A program made the position numbers and the translations under genes. From the NCBI RefSeq assembly GCF_023091155.1, contig NZ_JAHWXK010000001.1:2666001-2730000 (forward strand): a DNA stretch of 64,000 nt, read 5' to 3'. Positions 1 to 8,647 of this stretch are shown in pieces; position 1 is the first letter of the stretch; the number at the start of each line of letters is the position of its first letter. Source of the DNA: Microbacterium sufflavum. GTDB lineage: Bacteria > Actinomycetota > Actinomycetes > Actinomycetales > Microbacteriaceae. The notes under the pieces were generated by a model. It was given only the letters and a program-made list of their open reading frames with translations. It ran no database searches and had not been told where the DNA came from.

Positions 1-18
1 GACGCCCACGAGATCTGG

Positions 19-1590
19 ATGGGCCCGCTGCCGCCCGTCGCCGACGGCGGCCTGCCGAAGCCCCGCGTGGGCATCGCCGGCATCTCGATCGAGTCCAGCA
101 CGTTCTCGCCGCACATCTCCGGCGACGAGGCCTTCACGATCCGTACCGGCGCGGACCTCCGCGCCTACTACCCGTTCCTCGACGAGGGGCGCGAGCTGGC
201 CGAGGCCGCCGAGTGGGTTCCGCTCACGCACGGCCGCTCGCTGCCCGGCGGCGCCGTTGACCCCGAGACGTACCGGCGGATGAAGGACGCGATCCTCGAC
301 GGCATTCGCGAGCACGGGCCCTTCGACGGCTTCTTCTTCGACATCCACGGCGCCATGAGCGTCGTGGGCATGGACGACGCCGAGGGCGACCTGGCCCGTG
401 CCGTCCGGGAGGCACTGGGGTCCGACACGCTCGTCTCCACGTCGATGGACCTGCACGGCAACGTGTCGGAGGTGCTGCGCGATGCGGTCGACCTGCTGAC
501 CTGCTACCGGATGGCTCCGCACGAGGACTGGCTCAACACCAAGGAGCGCGCGGTGTGGAACCTGCTCGACCGGCTGCGCGGGCCGCACGGCGCCGACCCG
601 CTCGCGCGACGGCCCTTCACCGCCTGGGTGCCGGTCCCCGTGCTGCTGCCCGGTGAGAAGACCAGCACGCGGCTCGAACCGGCGCGCGGCATCTACGCCG
701 AGCTGCCCGCGATCGAGGCGCTGCCCGGCGTGGTCGACGCGTCCGTCTGGATCGGGTACGCGTGGGCCGACGAGCCGCGCTGCCAGGCCTACGTCGTGGT
801 CACCGGCGACGACCGTGAGCTCATCGCCCGGGAGGCCGAGCGCGTCGCCCGCCGGTTCTGGGACGCGCGCGAGGACTTCGTGTTCGTGGCCGAGACCGGC
901 ACGCTCGACGAGGCGCTGGACCGCGCGCTCGCGCCCGCAGCCGCCCGGCCGTACGTCATCTCGGACTCGGGCGACAACCCCACCGCCGGGGGAGCGGGCG
1001 ACGTGACCTGGACGCTCGCGCGCCTGCTGGAGCGACCGGAGCTCACCGACGGGAGCCAGACGACCCTCGTCGCGTCGATCTTCGACCGTGAGGCCGTCGC
1101 GCGGGCGGTCGCAGCGGGTGTCGGCGCCGAGGTCGAGCTCGAGGCGGGGGCCCGCGTCGACCCGGGTCCGCACGGGCCCGTCACGATCCGCGGCACCGTC
1201 TTCTCGATCACGCACGGCGACCCCGACGCGGGCACCCAGGCCGTGATCGCGGTCGGCGGCCTGCACGCCATCGTGACCGAGCGCCGCAAGCCCTTCCACC
1301 ACCTCTCGGACTTCCGCATGCTGGGCCTCGAGCCCACCGAGGCCGACATCGTCGTGGTGAAGATCGGCTACCTGGAGCCGGAGCTGTACGAGCTCGCCGC
1401 CGACTGGACGCTCGCGCTCACGCCCGGCGGCGTCGACCAGGACCTGCTGCGCCTCGGCCACCACCGTCTGCGCCCTGGCGTCTACCCCTTCGACACCACC
1501 GGCACGCCCGACCTGACCGCGACGGTCGTCCGCCGCGGCGACGCCGAGACGCCCGTCGACTCCACCCCCGCAGAGGAGACCCCCGCATGA
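19..1590 (+). CDS. M81 family metallopeptidase (MlrC / microcystinase C-like)
   Basis: The product, about 523 residues, resembles MlrC-type zinc hydrolases. An N-terminal GISIESSTFSPH stretch (about residues 21-32) is followed by metal-ligand-like segments DIHGAMS, SMDLHGN and MAPHED, and a C-terminal MlrC domain runs from about residue 310. MlrC cleaves small linear peptides in microcystin breakdown. Most homologues have unknown substrates and are encoded among sugar or amino-acid catabolic genes. The frame stays open to the left window edge, so the true start may lie outside. The ATG used here puts 16 residues before the conserved core and has only a weak Shine-Dalgarno. The last codons overlap the fucosidase start (ATGA), so the two are probably translationally coupled. 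Family assignment is firm, substrate unknown. Confidence 0.82.
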   Translation: MGPLPPVADGGLPKPRVGIAGISIESSTFSPHISGDEAFTIRTGADLRAYYPFLDEGRELAEAAEWVPLTHGRSLPGGAVDPETYRRMKDAILDGIREHGPFDGFFFDIHGAMSVVGMDDAEGDLARAVREALGSDTLVSTSMDLHGNVSEVLRDAVDLLTCYRMAPHEDWLNTKERAVWNLLDRLRGPHGADPLARRPFTAWVPVPVLLPGEKTSTRLEPARGIYAELPAIEALPGVVDASVWIGYAWADEPRCQAYVVVTGDDRELIAREAERVARRFWDAREDFVFVAETGTLDEALDRALAPAAARPYVISDSGDNPTAGGAGDVTWTLARLLERPELTDGSQTTLVASIFDREAVARAVAAGVGAEVELEAGARVDPGPHGPVTIRGTVFSITHGDPDAGTQAVIAVGGLHAIVTERRKPFHHLSDFRMLGLEPTEADIVVVKIGYLEPELYELAADWTLALTPGGVDQDLLRLGHHRLRPGVYPFDTTGTPDLTATVVRRGDAETPVDSTPAEETPA

Positions 1591-2936
1591 TGAACTTCGA
1601 GAAGCGCACGGGGCCCGACCTCGGCTCCGCGGCACCGGTGTACCCCGCGAACGGTGTGCCGGAGTGGTACCGCGACGCGAAGCTCGGCTTCTTCGTGCAC
1701 TGGGGCCTGTACTCGGTGCCGGCGTGGGCGGTGCAGCACGGCGAGGGCGTCAACATCCCCACGGAGGACGCCTACGCGTGGCACCAGTACGCGGAGTGGT
1801 ACGGCAACACCGTGCGCATCGCCGGGAGCCCCACGTGGGAGCGGCACCAGCGCCTGTACGGCCCCGGCACCTCCTACGAGGACCTCGCCGACCGCTGGGA
1901 CGCCGCGGCGTTCGACGCCGACGCGTTCGTCGGAGAGCTGGTGGGCGCGGGCGCGAGGTACATCGTGCCCACCACCAAGCACCACGAGGGCTTCTGTCTG
2001 TGGGACACCGCGACGACCGGCTTCAACGCCGTCGCGCGCGGGCCCCGGCGCGACCTGATCGCCGAGTTCCACGACGCCACGCGTCGCGCTGGCGCGAAGT
2101 TCGGCGTGTACTACTCCGGGGCGCTCGACTGGCACGTCAGCGACTTCCCGGCGATCGAGTCCGACACCGACCTGTTCCGGTTCCGCCGCAACGACGAGCA
2201 CTTCGCGCGATACTCGGCCGCCCAGCTGGAGGAGCTCGTCGAACGCTTCGCGCCGGATGTGCTGTGGAACGACATCGAGTGGCCGGACGGCGGTAAGGGC
2301 GACCAGGAGTACGCGGTCGCCGCGCTGCTGCGCCGCTACTTCGATGCGGTGCCCGAGGGCGTCGTGAACGACCGCTGGGGTGTGCCGTACCACGGCTTCC
2401 TCACGCGCGAGTACACGGACATCCCGGAGATCATCCCCGAGCCGTGGGAGTCCACGCGCGGACTCGGCTACTCGTTCGGCTTCAACCAGGACGAGGACGA
2501 GCGCCACTCCCTGTCCGGCGCGGCCCTGATCCGCCTGCTGGTCGACGTCGTGGCCAAGAACGGCAATCTGCTCATCAACGTCGGCCCCGCGGCAGACGGC
2601 TCGATCCCCGAGCTCCAGCGCCGGGCCATGCGCGAGCTCGGGTCGTGGCTCGACGCGAACGGCGACGCCGTCTACGGCACGCGGCCATGGATCCGGATGG
2701 GGGAGCAGGCCGGGGCCCCGCGCCGCTACACGACCTCGGCCGGTGCCGTGCACGTCCACGCGCTCGACCCCGCGGCCGGCCGCATCGAGCTCCCCGCGGA
2801 ACTCGACCACGCCACGCTGCGCTGGAGCGACGGCTCGGAGGCGGAGGTGTCGCGAGACGGCTCCGGCGCTGTCGCCACCATCCCGCCGGGGCTGCGGCCC
2901 GCTCCGGTCGCGGTGCTGTCCGCCCGAGGCGTCTGA
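1587..2936 (+). CDS. alpha-L-fucosidase, glycoside hydrolase family 29
   Basis: This 449-residue protein should hydrolyse alpha-L-fucosides with retention of configuration. GH29 hallmarks are the N-terminal WYRDAKLGFFVHWGLYSVP segment, TKHHEGFCLWDT (about 132-143) and the LWNDIEWPD segment, in which Asp229 is the expected nucleophile. NGNLLINVGPAADG precedes a short C-terminal beta region. There is no signal peptide, so it is probably cytoplasmic and acts on imported fuco-oligosaccharides. The start overlaps the M81 gene by an ATGA junction. A strong hairpin 24 nt after the stop closes the unit. Upstream transport genes may lie outside the window. Confidence 0.93.
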   Translation: MMNFEKRTGPDLGSAAPVYPANGVPEWYRDAKLGFFVHWGLYSVPAWAVQHGEGVNIPTEDAYAWHQYAEWYGNTVRIAGSPTWERHQRLYGPGTSYEDLADRWDAAAFDADAFVGELVGAGARYIVPTTKHHEGFCLWDTATTGFNAVARGPRRDLIAEFHDATRRAGAKFGVYYSGALDWHVSDFPAIESDTDLFRFRRNDEHFARYSAAQLEELVERFAPDVLWNDIEWPDGGKGDQEYAVAALLRRYFDAVPEGVVNDRWGVPYHGFLTREYTDIPEIIPEPWESTRGLGYSFGFNQDEDERHSLSGAALIRLLVDVVAKNGNLLINVGPAADGSIPELQRRAMRELGSWLDANGDAVYGTRPWIRMGEQAGAPRRYTTSAGAVHVHALDPAAGRIELPAELDHATLRWSDGSEAEVSRDGSGAVATIPPGLRPAPVAVLSARGV

Positions 2937-2960
2937 GCAGCCACCCCGCACGATGCGAAC

Positions 2961-2997
2961 GACGAGGGCTCCGGTGTCGCGCACCGGAGCCCTCGTC
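2961..2997. terminator. bidirectional hairpin terminator between convergent genes
   Basis: A perfect 16-bp GC-rich stem (2961-2976 with 2982-2997) with a 5-nt loop sits between the stop of the fucosidase gene and the stop of the convergent FAD/Fe-S gene. There is no U-run, as is common in high-GC actinobacteria. Confidence 0.8.
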
Positions 2998-3019
2998 CGC
3001 TTCCATCGCCCCGCGCGGC

Positions 3020-5854
3020 TCAGGGTCGCGTGAGCTCCTCCAGCACCTCGATCACGTGCCGGTAGGGGCGCCCGGTGGCGCGGGTCATGCCGATCTCACA
3101 CGTGCGGTTGGCGGACACGAACGCGTCGAAGCCCCCGCGCTCCCCGTCAGCGGCCGCGACCTCGGCCGACTCCTGCGCAGTCGCACTCGCGGTGAGCTCG
3201 GGGTGCAGCATGCCGCGGTCGCCCGCGAACGCGCAGCAACCCCAGCCCTCGGGCACGAACACGTCGTCGGCCACGGCGGCAGCGATCTCCGTCAGGGCCC
3301 CGGTCGCCCCGAGCGCCGTGGTCGAGCAGGTGGGGTGCACCGCGATGGAGGGGAGCTTCGCCGGCACGCTCAACCGCGGCAGCACCTCGCGGGCGACGAA
3401 GGTCGTGGCGTCCTCGATGCGCAGTCCCGCGTAGCGCGGATCCTTCGCGACGGACTGGGCGAGCATCACGTCGAGCCCCTCGGTGCACGACGCGGCGTCG
3501 CACACCACGGGGAGCTCGCCGTGACGGCTGGCCTCCCACAGCGACGCCAGCACCCGGTCGGACATCAGCCGGTAGCCGTCGAGGTGTCCCTTCGACTTCC
3601 ACGGGGTGCCGCAGCAGAGCCCGCCGTTCTCCTCCGGGATCACCACCGCGATCCCCGCCCGGTCGAGCAGGTGGCGCAGGGCATCACGGGATCCGTGGCC
3701 GCCGTCCTCCGCGCCGAACATCGTGCCGATGCACGCGCCGAAGAACACGGCCTGCGCGTCGGGCGGTGACACCGGTCGATCGGGCTTCGAGCCGCCGCGG
3801 GGGAGTCCGCCGTCGTACAGCGGCACGGTGTCGGCGCCGAGCACGGCGCGTCCGAGCTGCGTCACGCCGCGGACGAGCGGGGCGGGGAGGGCGTCCGCGA
3901 CCGTGAGGGCCACGCCGCCCGCGCGGGTGACCGTGCTCCAGTGCTTCGCGGCGGTGCCCCAGACGGCGCCCTCGACCGCGTTCGACTGCTCGGCCCGCAG
4001 CCGCCGCACGAGGTCGCCCGTGTTGATGTCGACCGGACACGCGACCCCGCACATGCCGTCGACGGCGCAGGTCTGCACGCCGTCGTAGTCGTAGTCGGTG
4101 CGCAGGTCGCGCAGCAGCTCGGTGTCGCCCTGCTCCTCGGCCCACGCCATGTCGCGGCGCAGCACGATGCGCTGCCGCGGGGTGAGGGTGATGCTCTTGC
4201 TGGGGCACGTGGGCTCGCAGTACCCGCACTCCACGCAGCGGTCCACCTCGCTCTCGACCGTGGGAACGCGCTTGAGGTCGTGCAGGTAGGAGTCGGGGTC
4301 GTCGGAGAGCACCACGCCGGGGTTGAGGATGCCGTCCGGATCGATGAGTCGCTTGAGCTCCCACATCAGGTCGGTGAGCTCGTCGCCATACTGCCGCCGG
4401 ACGAACGGCGCCATGATGCGACCGGTGCCGTGCTCGGCCTTGAGCGACCCCTGCTGGGAGAGGACGAGCTCGACGAGGTCGTCGGTGAAGCGGCGGTAGC
4501 GGGCCACGCTGTCGGGGTCGTCGAAGCGCTCGTTGAGCAGGAAGTGCACGTTGCCGTCCTTCGCGTGCCCGAAGATGACGGAGCCCTCGTAACCGTGCTC
4601 CGCGAACAGCTCGATCAGGCGCTCGCACGTGGCCAGCAGCCGGGGCACCGGTACCACGATGTCCTCCAGCAGCGCGGTCGTGCCGGAGGGGCGGGCACCG
4701 GCGACGGCGGTGTAGAGGCCCTTGCGCACGTGCCACAGCGCGGCCCGCTCGGCCGCATCGGTCGTGAGTCGCGGCGGCACGGTGAGGGGGAGGGCATCGA
4801 AGTGCGACTGGGCGGCAGCGCTCGCGAGCGCCAGGGCGTCGGTGTCGGCCGCGTGCACCTCCACCAGCAGGGCGGCGTGCTCCCGCACGTCGATCTCCGC
4901 GATCGCCGCCGGGACGTCGCTCAGCCCCTGCGCCACGCGCAGCGACGCCGCATCCAGGAGCTCGATCGTGGCGAGACCGAGACGGGTGAGGCCGGGCAGT
5001 GCGGACATGGCGGCCGACAGCGTCTCGAACACGAGCAGCCCGGTCGCGATCGCGGGGCGTACCTCGATCGTGCGGAAGCGCGCCTCGGCGACGAAGGCGA
5101 GCGTGCCCTCCGAGCCGATCACGAGGTGCTCCAGGATGCGGACGGGGTCGTCGAAGTCGAGCAGGGCGTTGAGGCCGTAGCCCATGGTGTTCTTCATGGA
5201 GAACTGCTGGCGGAGGAAGGCCACGTGCTGGGGGGAGGCGAGCAACCGCGCGCGCAGGGCGAGCAGGCCGTCGGCGATCGCCGGCTCGGCGGCGCGGAGC
5301 ACCTCGTTCGCGTCGGGGCGACCCGTGTCGAGGATGGTTCCGCTGGGCAGCACGAGCGTCATCGACGTGATCGTCTGGTACGAGTTCTCGGTGATGCCGC
5401 AGGCCATGCCGCTGGAGTTGTTCGCCACGACGCCGCCGATCGTGCACGCGATCTCGCTCGCCGGGTCGGGTCCGAGCTTGCGGCGGTACCGGGCGAGCCG
5501 TGTGTTGACCTGACGCACGGTGGCGCCGGGCCCGACGCGGACGGCGGCGCCGTCGTCCTCCACCCGGATGTCGCGGAAGTGGCTGCGGGTGTCGACGAGG
5601 ATGTCGCCGCTCACCCCCTGTCCGGAGAGACTCGTGCCACCGGAGCGGAAGGTGAGGGTGCGTCCGGCGGCGCGCACGGCGCCGAACGCGCGGGCCACGC
5701 CGGCCGCATCGGCGGGGGAGAGCACGGCATCGGGGACGAGCAGATAGTGGGAGGCGTCGTGGGCGCGGGCGAACCGGTCGATCGACCGGGCATGCACCTC
5801 GGTGTCCGGCCCGAGCAGCTCGTGGTCCAGCGGTTCGGCGATGGTGGTCGGCAC
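3020..5854 (-). CDS. FAD-binding / (4Fe-4S) D-2-hydroxyacid dehydrogenase (D-lactate dehydrogenase-like)
   Basis: The protein (about 944 residues) fuses three parts. The first is a PCMH-type FAD domain with FRSGGTSLSGQG and GGVVANNSSG, followed by a D-lactate dehydrogenase/glycolate oxidase C-terminal domain ending in GTGRIMAPFV. Next is a ferredoxin-like part with CVECGYCEPTCP (about residue 539) and CAVDGMCGVACPVD (about 594). Last is a CCG-type heterodisulfide-reductase-like domain with GGLCCGTPW and GWGCCAFAGD. This layout matches single-chain membrane-associated D-lactate or D-2-hydroxyglutarate dehydrogenases that pass electrons to the respiratory chain. I chose the GTG at 5854, which has AGAGGAG four bases upstream. 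A TTG 36 nt further upstream would place the regulator operator inside the coding region. It is divergent from a GntR gene that probably controls it. Exact substrate is not determined. Confidence 0.85.
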   Translation of the reverse strand: MPTTIAEPLDHELLGPDTEVHARSIDRFARAHDASHYLLVPDAVLSPADAAGVARAFGAVRAAGRTLTFRSGGTSLSGQGVSGDILVDTRSHFRDIRVEDDGAAVRVGPGATVRQVNTRLARYRRKLGPDPASEIACTIGGVVANNSSGMACGITENSYQTITSMTLVLPSGTILDTGRPDANEVLRAAEPAIADGLLALRARLLASPQHVAFLRQQFSMKNTMGYGLNALLDFDDPVRILEHLVIGSEGTLAFVAEARFRTIEVRPAIATGLLVFETLSAAMSALPGLTRLGLATIELLDAASLRVAQGLSDVPAAIAEIDVREHAALLVEVHAADTDALALASAAAQSHFDALPLTVPPRLTTDAAERAALWHVRKGLYTAVAGARPSGTTALLEDIVVPVPRLLATCERLIELFAEHGYEGSVIFGHAKDGNVHFLLNERFDDPDSVARYRRFTDDLVELVLSQQGSLKAEHGTGRIMAPFVRRQYGDELTDLMWELKRLIDPDGILNPGVVLSDDPDSYLHDLKRVPTVESEVDRCVECGYCEPTCPSKSITLTPRQRIVLRRDMAWAEEQGDTELLRDLRTDYDYDGVQTCAVDGMCGVACPVDINTGDLVRRLRAEQSNAVEGAVWGTAAKHWSTVTRAGGVALTVADALPAPLVRGVTQLGRAVLGADTVPLYDGGLPRGGSKPDRPVSPPDAQAVFFGACIGTMFGAEDGGHGSRDALRHLLDRAGIAVVIPEENGGLCCGTPWKSKGHLDGYRLMSDRVLASLWEASRHGELPVVCDAASCTEGLDVMLAQSVAKDPRYAGLRIEDATTFVAREVLPRLSVPAKLPSIAVHPTCSTTALGATGALTEIAAAVADDVFVPEGWGCCAFAGDRGMLHPELTASATAQESAEVAAADGERGGFDAFVSANRTCEIGMTRATGRPYRHVIEVLEELTRP

Positions 5855-5879
5855 GGTGCTCCTCTGCTCCGGGTCAAGA

Positions 5880-5890
5880 TTGTCTGACAA
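5880..5890. promoter_or_regulatory. FadR-class GntR operator
   Basis: TTGTCTGACAA is a perfect-arm palindrome (TTGTC-T-GACAA) that fits the FadR-subfamily consensus TNGTNNNACNA. It lies between the divergent FAD/Fe-S dehydrogenase and GntR genes, 26 nt upstream of the chosen dehydrogenase start and 26 nt before the GntR -10 element. Placement suggests the GntR protein represses the dehydrogenase and perhaps itself. Confidence 0.7.
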
Positions 5891-5928
5891 GTGTACCGAT
5901 GACCGGATGCTTCGCTAGGCTGACGGCC

Positions 5929-6591
5929 ATGACCACCCTCACGGACCGCGGCCTCGGCGTCGTCGGCGTGGTCGATGCGGTGACCGCCCAGCTGCGCGCG
6001 CGCATCCTCGGCGGTGAGATCCGATCGGGCGAGCCGCTCACCGAGGCCGCGGTGTCGCAGTCCTTCGGTGTGGCCAGGCCCAGCGCGAAGGCGGCGATCG
6101 AACAGCTGGTCGCGAGCGGCCTGCTCGTGCGCACGGCACATCGCACCGCACGCGTGGTGGGTATCGATCAGGCGACGGTGCGCGACGTCTACCGCACGCG
6201 CACCCGCCTGGAGAGCGCCGCGCTCCGGGAGCTGGCACGGGCGCGCAGAGTGCCCGCCGCCGCGGTCGAGGCGAATGCGGAGCTGCTCGCGATGGGACCG
6301 GAGCCCGACCCGGCGACCGTGGACCCCGATCTGCGCTTCCATACGGCGCTGATCGATGCGCTGCACAGCGAGCGGACCGGGCGGATGTATCGGAGCGTGC
6401 TCGACGAGGTCCGGTTGTGCATGGCGCAGGTGCAGGGGCGGCGCCTGCTGAACGCGGAGGAGATCGCCGCACAGCATCGGGAGATGCTCGATGCCGTCGC
6501 CGCGGGTGCGGAGGACGAAGCGGCCGAGCTGCTGCGGGCGCACCTCACGTCCGCGGAGGAGCGACTGGTCGAGGCGCTCGGGCGCGACTGA
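5929..6591 (+). CDS. GntR family transcriptional regulator, FadR/FCD subfamily
   Basis: The 220-residue protein has an N-terminal winged helix-turn-helix (about residues 15-75, LRARILGGEIRSGEPLTE...) and a C-terminal FCD ligand domain. The usual metal ligands are visible as D and H in DLRFHTALID, H in AQHREML and H in RAHLTSAE. FCD regulators usually bind small carboxylates such as lactate. The start at 5929 is preceded by TAGGCT ending 7 nt upstream, which suggests a leaderless transcript; an ATG 30 nt upstream is less likely. It is divergent from the D-2-hydroxyacid dehydrogenase and separated from it by a matching operator, so it is the probable local regulator. It ends 3 nt from a convergent membrane protein gene. 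Confidence 0.9.
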   Translation: MTTLTDRGLGVVGVVDAVTAQLRARILGGEIRSGEPLTEAAVSQSFGVARPSAKAAIEQLVASGLLVRTAHRTARVVGIDQATVRDVYRTRTRLESAALRELARARRVPAAAVEANAELLAMGPEPDPATVDPDLRFHTALIDALHSERTGRMYRSVLDEVRLCMAQVQGRRLLNAEEIAAQHREMLDAVAAGAEDEAAELLRAHLTSAEERLVEALGRD

Positions 6592-6594
6592 GCG

Positions 6595-7536
6595 TCAGCC
6601 CACGTTCGCCGGGGCGTCTTCGATCTGGATGGGCGCGTCCGCCGGGTCCGCCCACACCGGCGCGGGCAGCGGCGTGTCCACTGCGCCGTCCTGGATCGCG
6701 CGCAGCGCCTCCGTGATCTCGTCCGCGTTCTCCGGCACCGCGAGGCCGCACGTGCGCAGCTCCGAGGCGAACTGCAGGGTGAGGCGGATCTTGCCCGCCT
6801 CGATCGCCTGCGCCGTCGTGCCGGTGCGGATCTCACTGCCCGTCTGGATCGCCGGCACCTCGTCGCACACGTGATAGACCTTGCCGCCGTCGACCCAGAC
6901 CACCTCGTCCTTGCCGAGCAGCTGGATCACGGTCGACTGGTCGGCGGTGTACTGCTCGACCGACGGCGGGGCGAAGTCCACGCCGACGAACACGGCCAGT
7001 GCGGCCAGGACGACGCCGACGATGCCGGCCGTCGTCTTCTGCCCCTTGTCCATGTCCTTGTTCAGGAAGATCAGGATCACGAGCGGGAGGAAGGCGACGA
7101 TCGCGATGATCGCGCCGAGCTGGTTCTGCACGAAGAAGCGGGTCTTGTCCGCCTTCCGCGCGGGATCGAGCCGGTTCGCCTTCTTCCAGAGCACGGAGCC
7201 CGTGATCGACAGGGCCGCGATCACGACGAGCAGCACGAGCAGAGCGATGAACGCCCACTGCGGGAACTGTGCCGTGACGCCCTGCTCCTCGAGCAGACCC
7301 GTGTCGGGGTCGCGCACGAGCGTGCCGTCCTCGCCGACGTAGACGCGCTGGCGGAGCAGCCAGAAGATCCCGACGCCCTCGCCGATGATCGCGAAGGCCC
7401 ACAGCGCGCCCGCGATCCAGCGGAAGCGCATCGCCGTCGTCTTCGCCGCGGCGCTCGGCGTCCACCCCGCCGGCGGCTCCGTGCTCGCGGCGGTGTTCCT
7501 GTCCCTGCCGGCGGTCCTGTCGTCGCTCTCGGCCAC
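6595..7536 (-). CDS. hypothetical membrane protein with four TM segments
   Basis: I do not recognise this 313-residue protein. A charged, disordered N-terminus (about 35 residues) precedes four hydrophobic segments near residues 38-60, 92-118, 136-160 and 170-188. A soluble C-terminal domain follows with two cysteines (YHVCDEV, LRTCGLAV) that could form an extracytoplasmic disulfide. The GTG at 7536 is preferred because AAGGGA lies at good spacing; a longer frame reaches 7584. It is divergent from another membrane protein gene. Confidence 0.7.
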   Translation of the reverse strand: MAESDDRTAGRDRNTAASTEPPAGWTPSAAAKTTAMRFRWIAGALWAFAIIGEGVGIFWLLRQRVYVGEDGTLVRDPDTGLLEEQGVTAQFPQWAFIALLVLLVVIAALSITGSVLWKKANRLDPARKADKTRFFVQNQLGAIIAIVAFLPLVILIFLNKDMDKGQKTTAGIVGVVLAALAVFVGVDFAPPSVEQYTADQSTVIQLLGKDEVVWVDGGKVYHVCDEVPAIQTGSEIRTGTTAQAIEAGKIRLTLQFASELRTCGLAVPENADEITEALRAIQDGAVDTPLPAPVWADPADAPIQIEDAPANVG

Positions 7537-7618
7537 GTTGATCCCTTCCCCCGAAGGCCCGACCGCACCGGCCAGGGCACGCAAGATCCTAGTGGACGGG
7601 GTGTCCTACGCTGGAGGC

Positions 7619-8167
7619 ATGACCTCCGACTCCGACGACGCCCTGAGCTGGGAGGGCGACGACGACACGGCGTCGCATCGCACCGGTCGCCCGCGGCGAC
7701 GTGAGAACGCGGCCCCGCCCGTCGAGCCGCCTCTTCGCGACGCCACGACCACGGAGAGCGCCGCGGTCGCGCCCACGACGCGACCCCCCGCGTCTCCACC
7801 GCCCACCGAGGCGGCACCGCCGTCGGCGCCCGCGGCGTCCGTCGCCGCCGACGACGACGAGGCGCCGGCGGGACTCAGCAATGCGATGCTCCTGCTCGTC
7901 GGGGTGGTCGGCGGGGTGTATCTCCTCTATTCGGTCGGCTGGGTCGTCGGTGGGCTGCGGCTGCAACCGCTCGCCTCGTTCCTGGTCGCCGACGCGATGT
8001 TCCTGCCCTGGTTCGTGCTCGCGATCGCGGCGCCCGCGCTGTGGTTCCTCGCGACGTGGGTTCTCACGCGGGGGAGGGCCGCGTGGGTGCGGGTCGCCCT
8101 GCTGCTCGCCGGGGTCGTGCTCCTGGTGCCGTGGCCGTTCGTGACGGTGGGGGTGGTCGGATCATGA
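7619..8167 (+). CDS. hypothetical membrane protein with disordered Pro/Ala-rich N-terminus
   Basis: This 182-residue protein starts with about 85 acidic, Pro/Ala/Thr-rich residues of low complexity, then three hydrophobic segments (AMLLLVGVVGGVYLLYSVGW, FLPWFVLAIAAPALWFLATW and WVRVALLLAGVVLLVPWPF). No known domain is recognised. TACGCT ends 6 nt before the ATG, so the message may be leaderless, although GGAGG also lies within those 6 nt. The stop overlaps the next start as ATGA, so the two small membrane proteins are coupled and probably work together. Confidence 0.75.
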   Translation: MTSDSDDALSWEGDDDTASHRTGRPRRRENAAPPVEPPLRDATTTESAAVAPTTRPPASPPPTEAAPPSAPAASVAADDDEAPAGLSNAMLLLVGVVGGVYLLYSVGWVVGGLRLQPLASFLVADAMFLPWFVLAIAAPALWFLATWVLTRGRAAWVRVALLLAGVVLLVPWPFVTVGVVGS

Positions 8168-8499
8168 GCTCGTCGGAGAACGCATCGGCGGTGTCGTCCG
8201 GATCGCCGCGCTGGCTCGCCGGCACCGTCATCGTCCTCGCCGGGCTGTTCTACGCCTACGCGGTGTGGAACGCGGTCGCGCATCTGATCACGATGGCGCA
8301 GACCGGTCTGACGGGTGCGGGCTGGGCCGTGCTGCTGTTCGGTGTCGTCTTCCCCCTGATCGTGTTCGGCTTCGCCTCCGCGATCGGGCGTCGCCGGCGC
8401 GTGGGCGAGCTCGCCCTCGTGTTCCTCGCGGGGCTGGGCATCGTCGCCGTCTTCTGGATGAGTCTGCTCGCGCTCAGCCTCACGCTCCCCAGCGCCTGA
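8164..8499 (+). CDS. small hypothetical membrane protein with three TM segments
   Basis: This 111-residue protein is almost entirely membrane-embedded: three hydrophobic helices (WLAGTVIVLAGLFYAYAVWNAV, GWAVLLFGVVFPLIVFGFASAI, LALVFLAGLGIVAVFWMSLLAL) with an RRRR loop before the third. The ATG overlaps the previous stop (ATGA), so it depends on translation of the upstream membrane protein. No function can be assigned. Confidence 0.75.
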   Translation: MSSSENASAVSSGSPRWLAGTVIVLAGLFYAYAVWNAVAHLITMAQTGLTGAGWAVLLFGVVFPLIVFGFASAIGRRRRVGELALVFLAGLGIVAVFWMSLLALSLTLPSA

Positions 8500-8566
8500 C
8501 CCGGACGCCACCGGTCGAGCCGGACCGCGCGGCGTCACACGGCACGGAGCGGCATGGCGGCTCGGG

Positions 8567-8572
8567 TAGAGT
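8567..8572 (+). promoter_or_regulatory. putative -10 element of serA
   Basis: TAGAGT fits TANNNT and would give a leader of about 70 nt before the serA GTG, which has its own GAAGGA ribosome binding site 7 nt upstream. No convincing -35 is seen, and the leader has no serine-rich reading frame. Confidence 0.4.
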
Positions 8573-8647
8573 TGTCGCGATCGCGCCCCCGACGGTGTGC
8601 GGCGCATCGGCCCCTCCCGCCTGTCGCGCTGCCCCGAAGGATCCACT

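Noticed and set aside
3941..5887. Long open frame antisense to the FAD/Fe-S dehydrogenase
   Set aside because: A GC-rich shadow frame: no family features, low-complexity Arg/Gly/Val composition, and the opposite strand has clear conserved domains.
5855..5890. TTG start giving a 12-residue longer FAD/Fe-S dehydrogenase
   Set aside because: It overlaps the GntR operator and lacks a ribosome binding site, while GTG 5854 has AGAGGAG.
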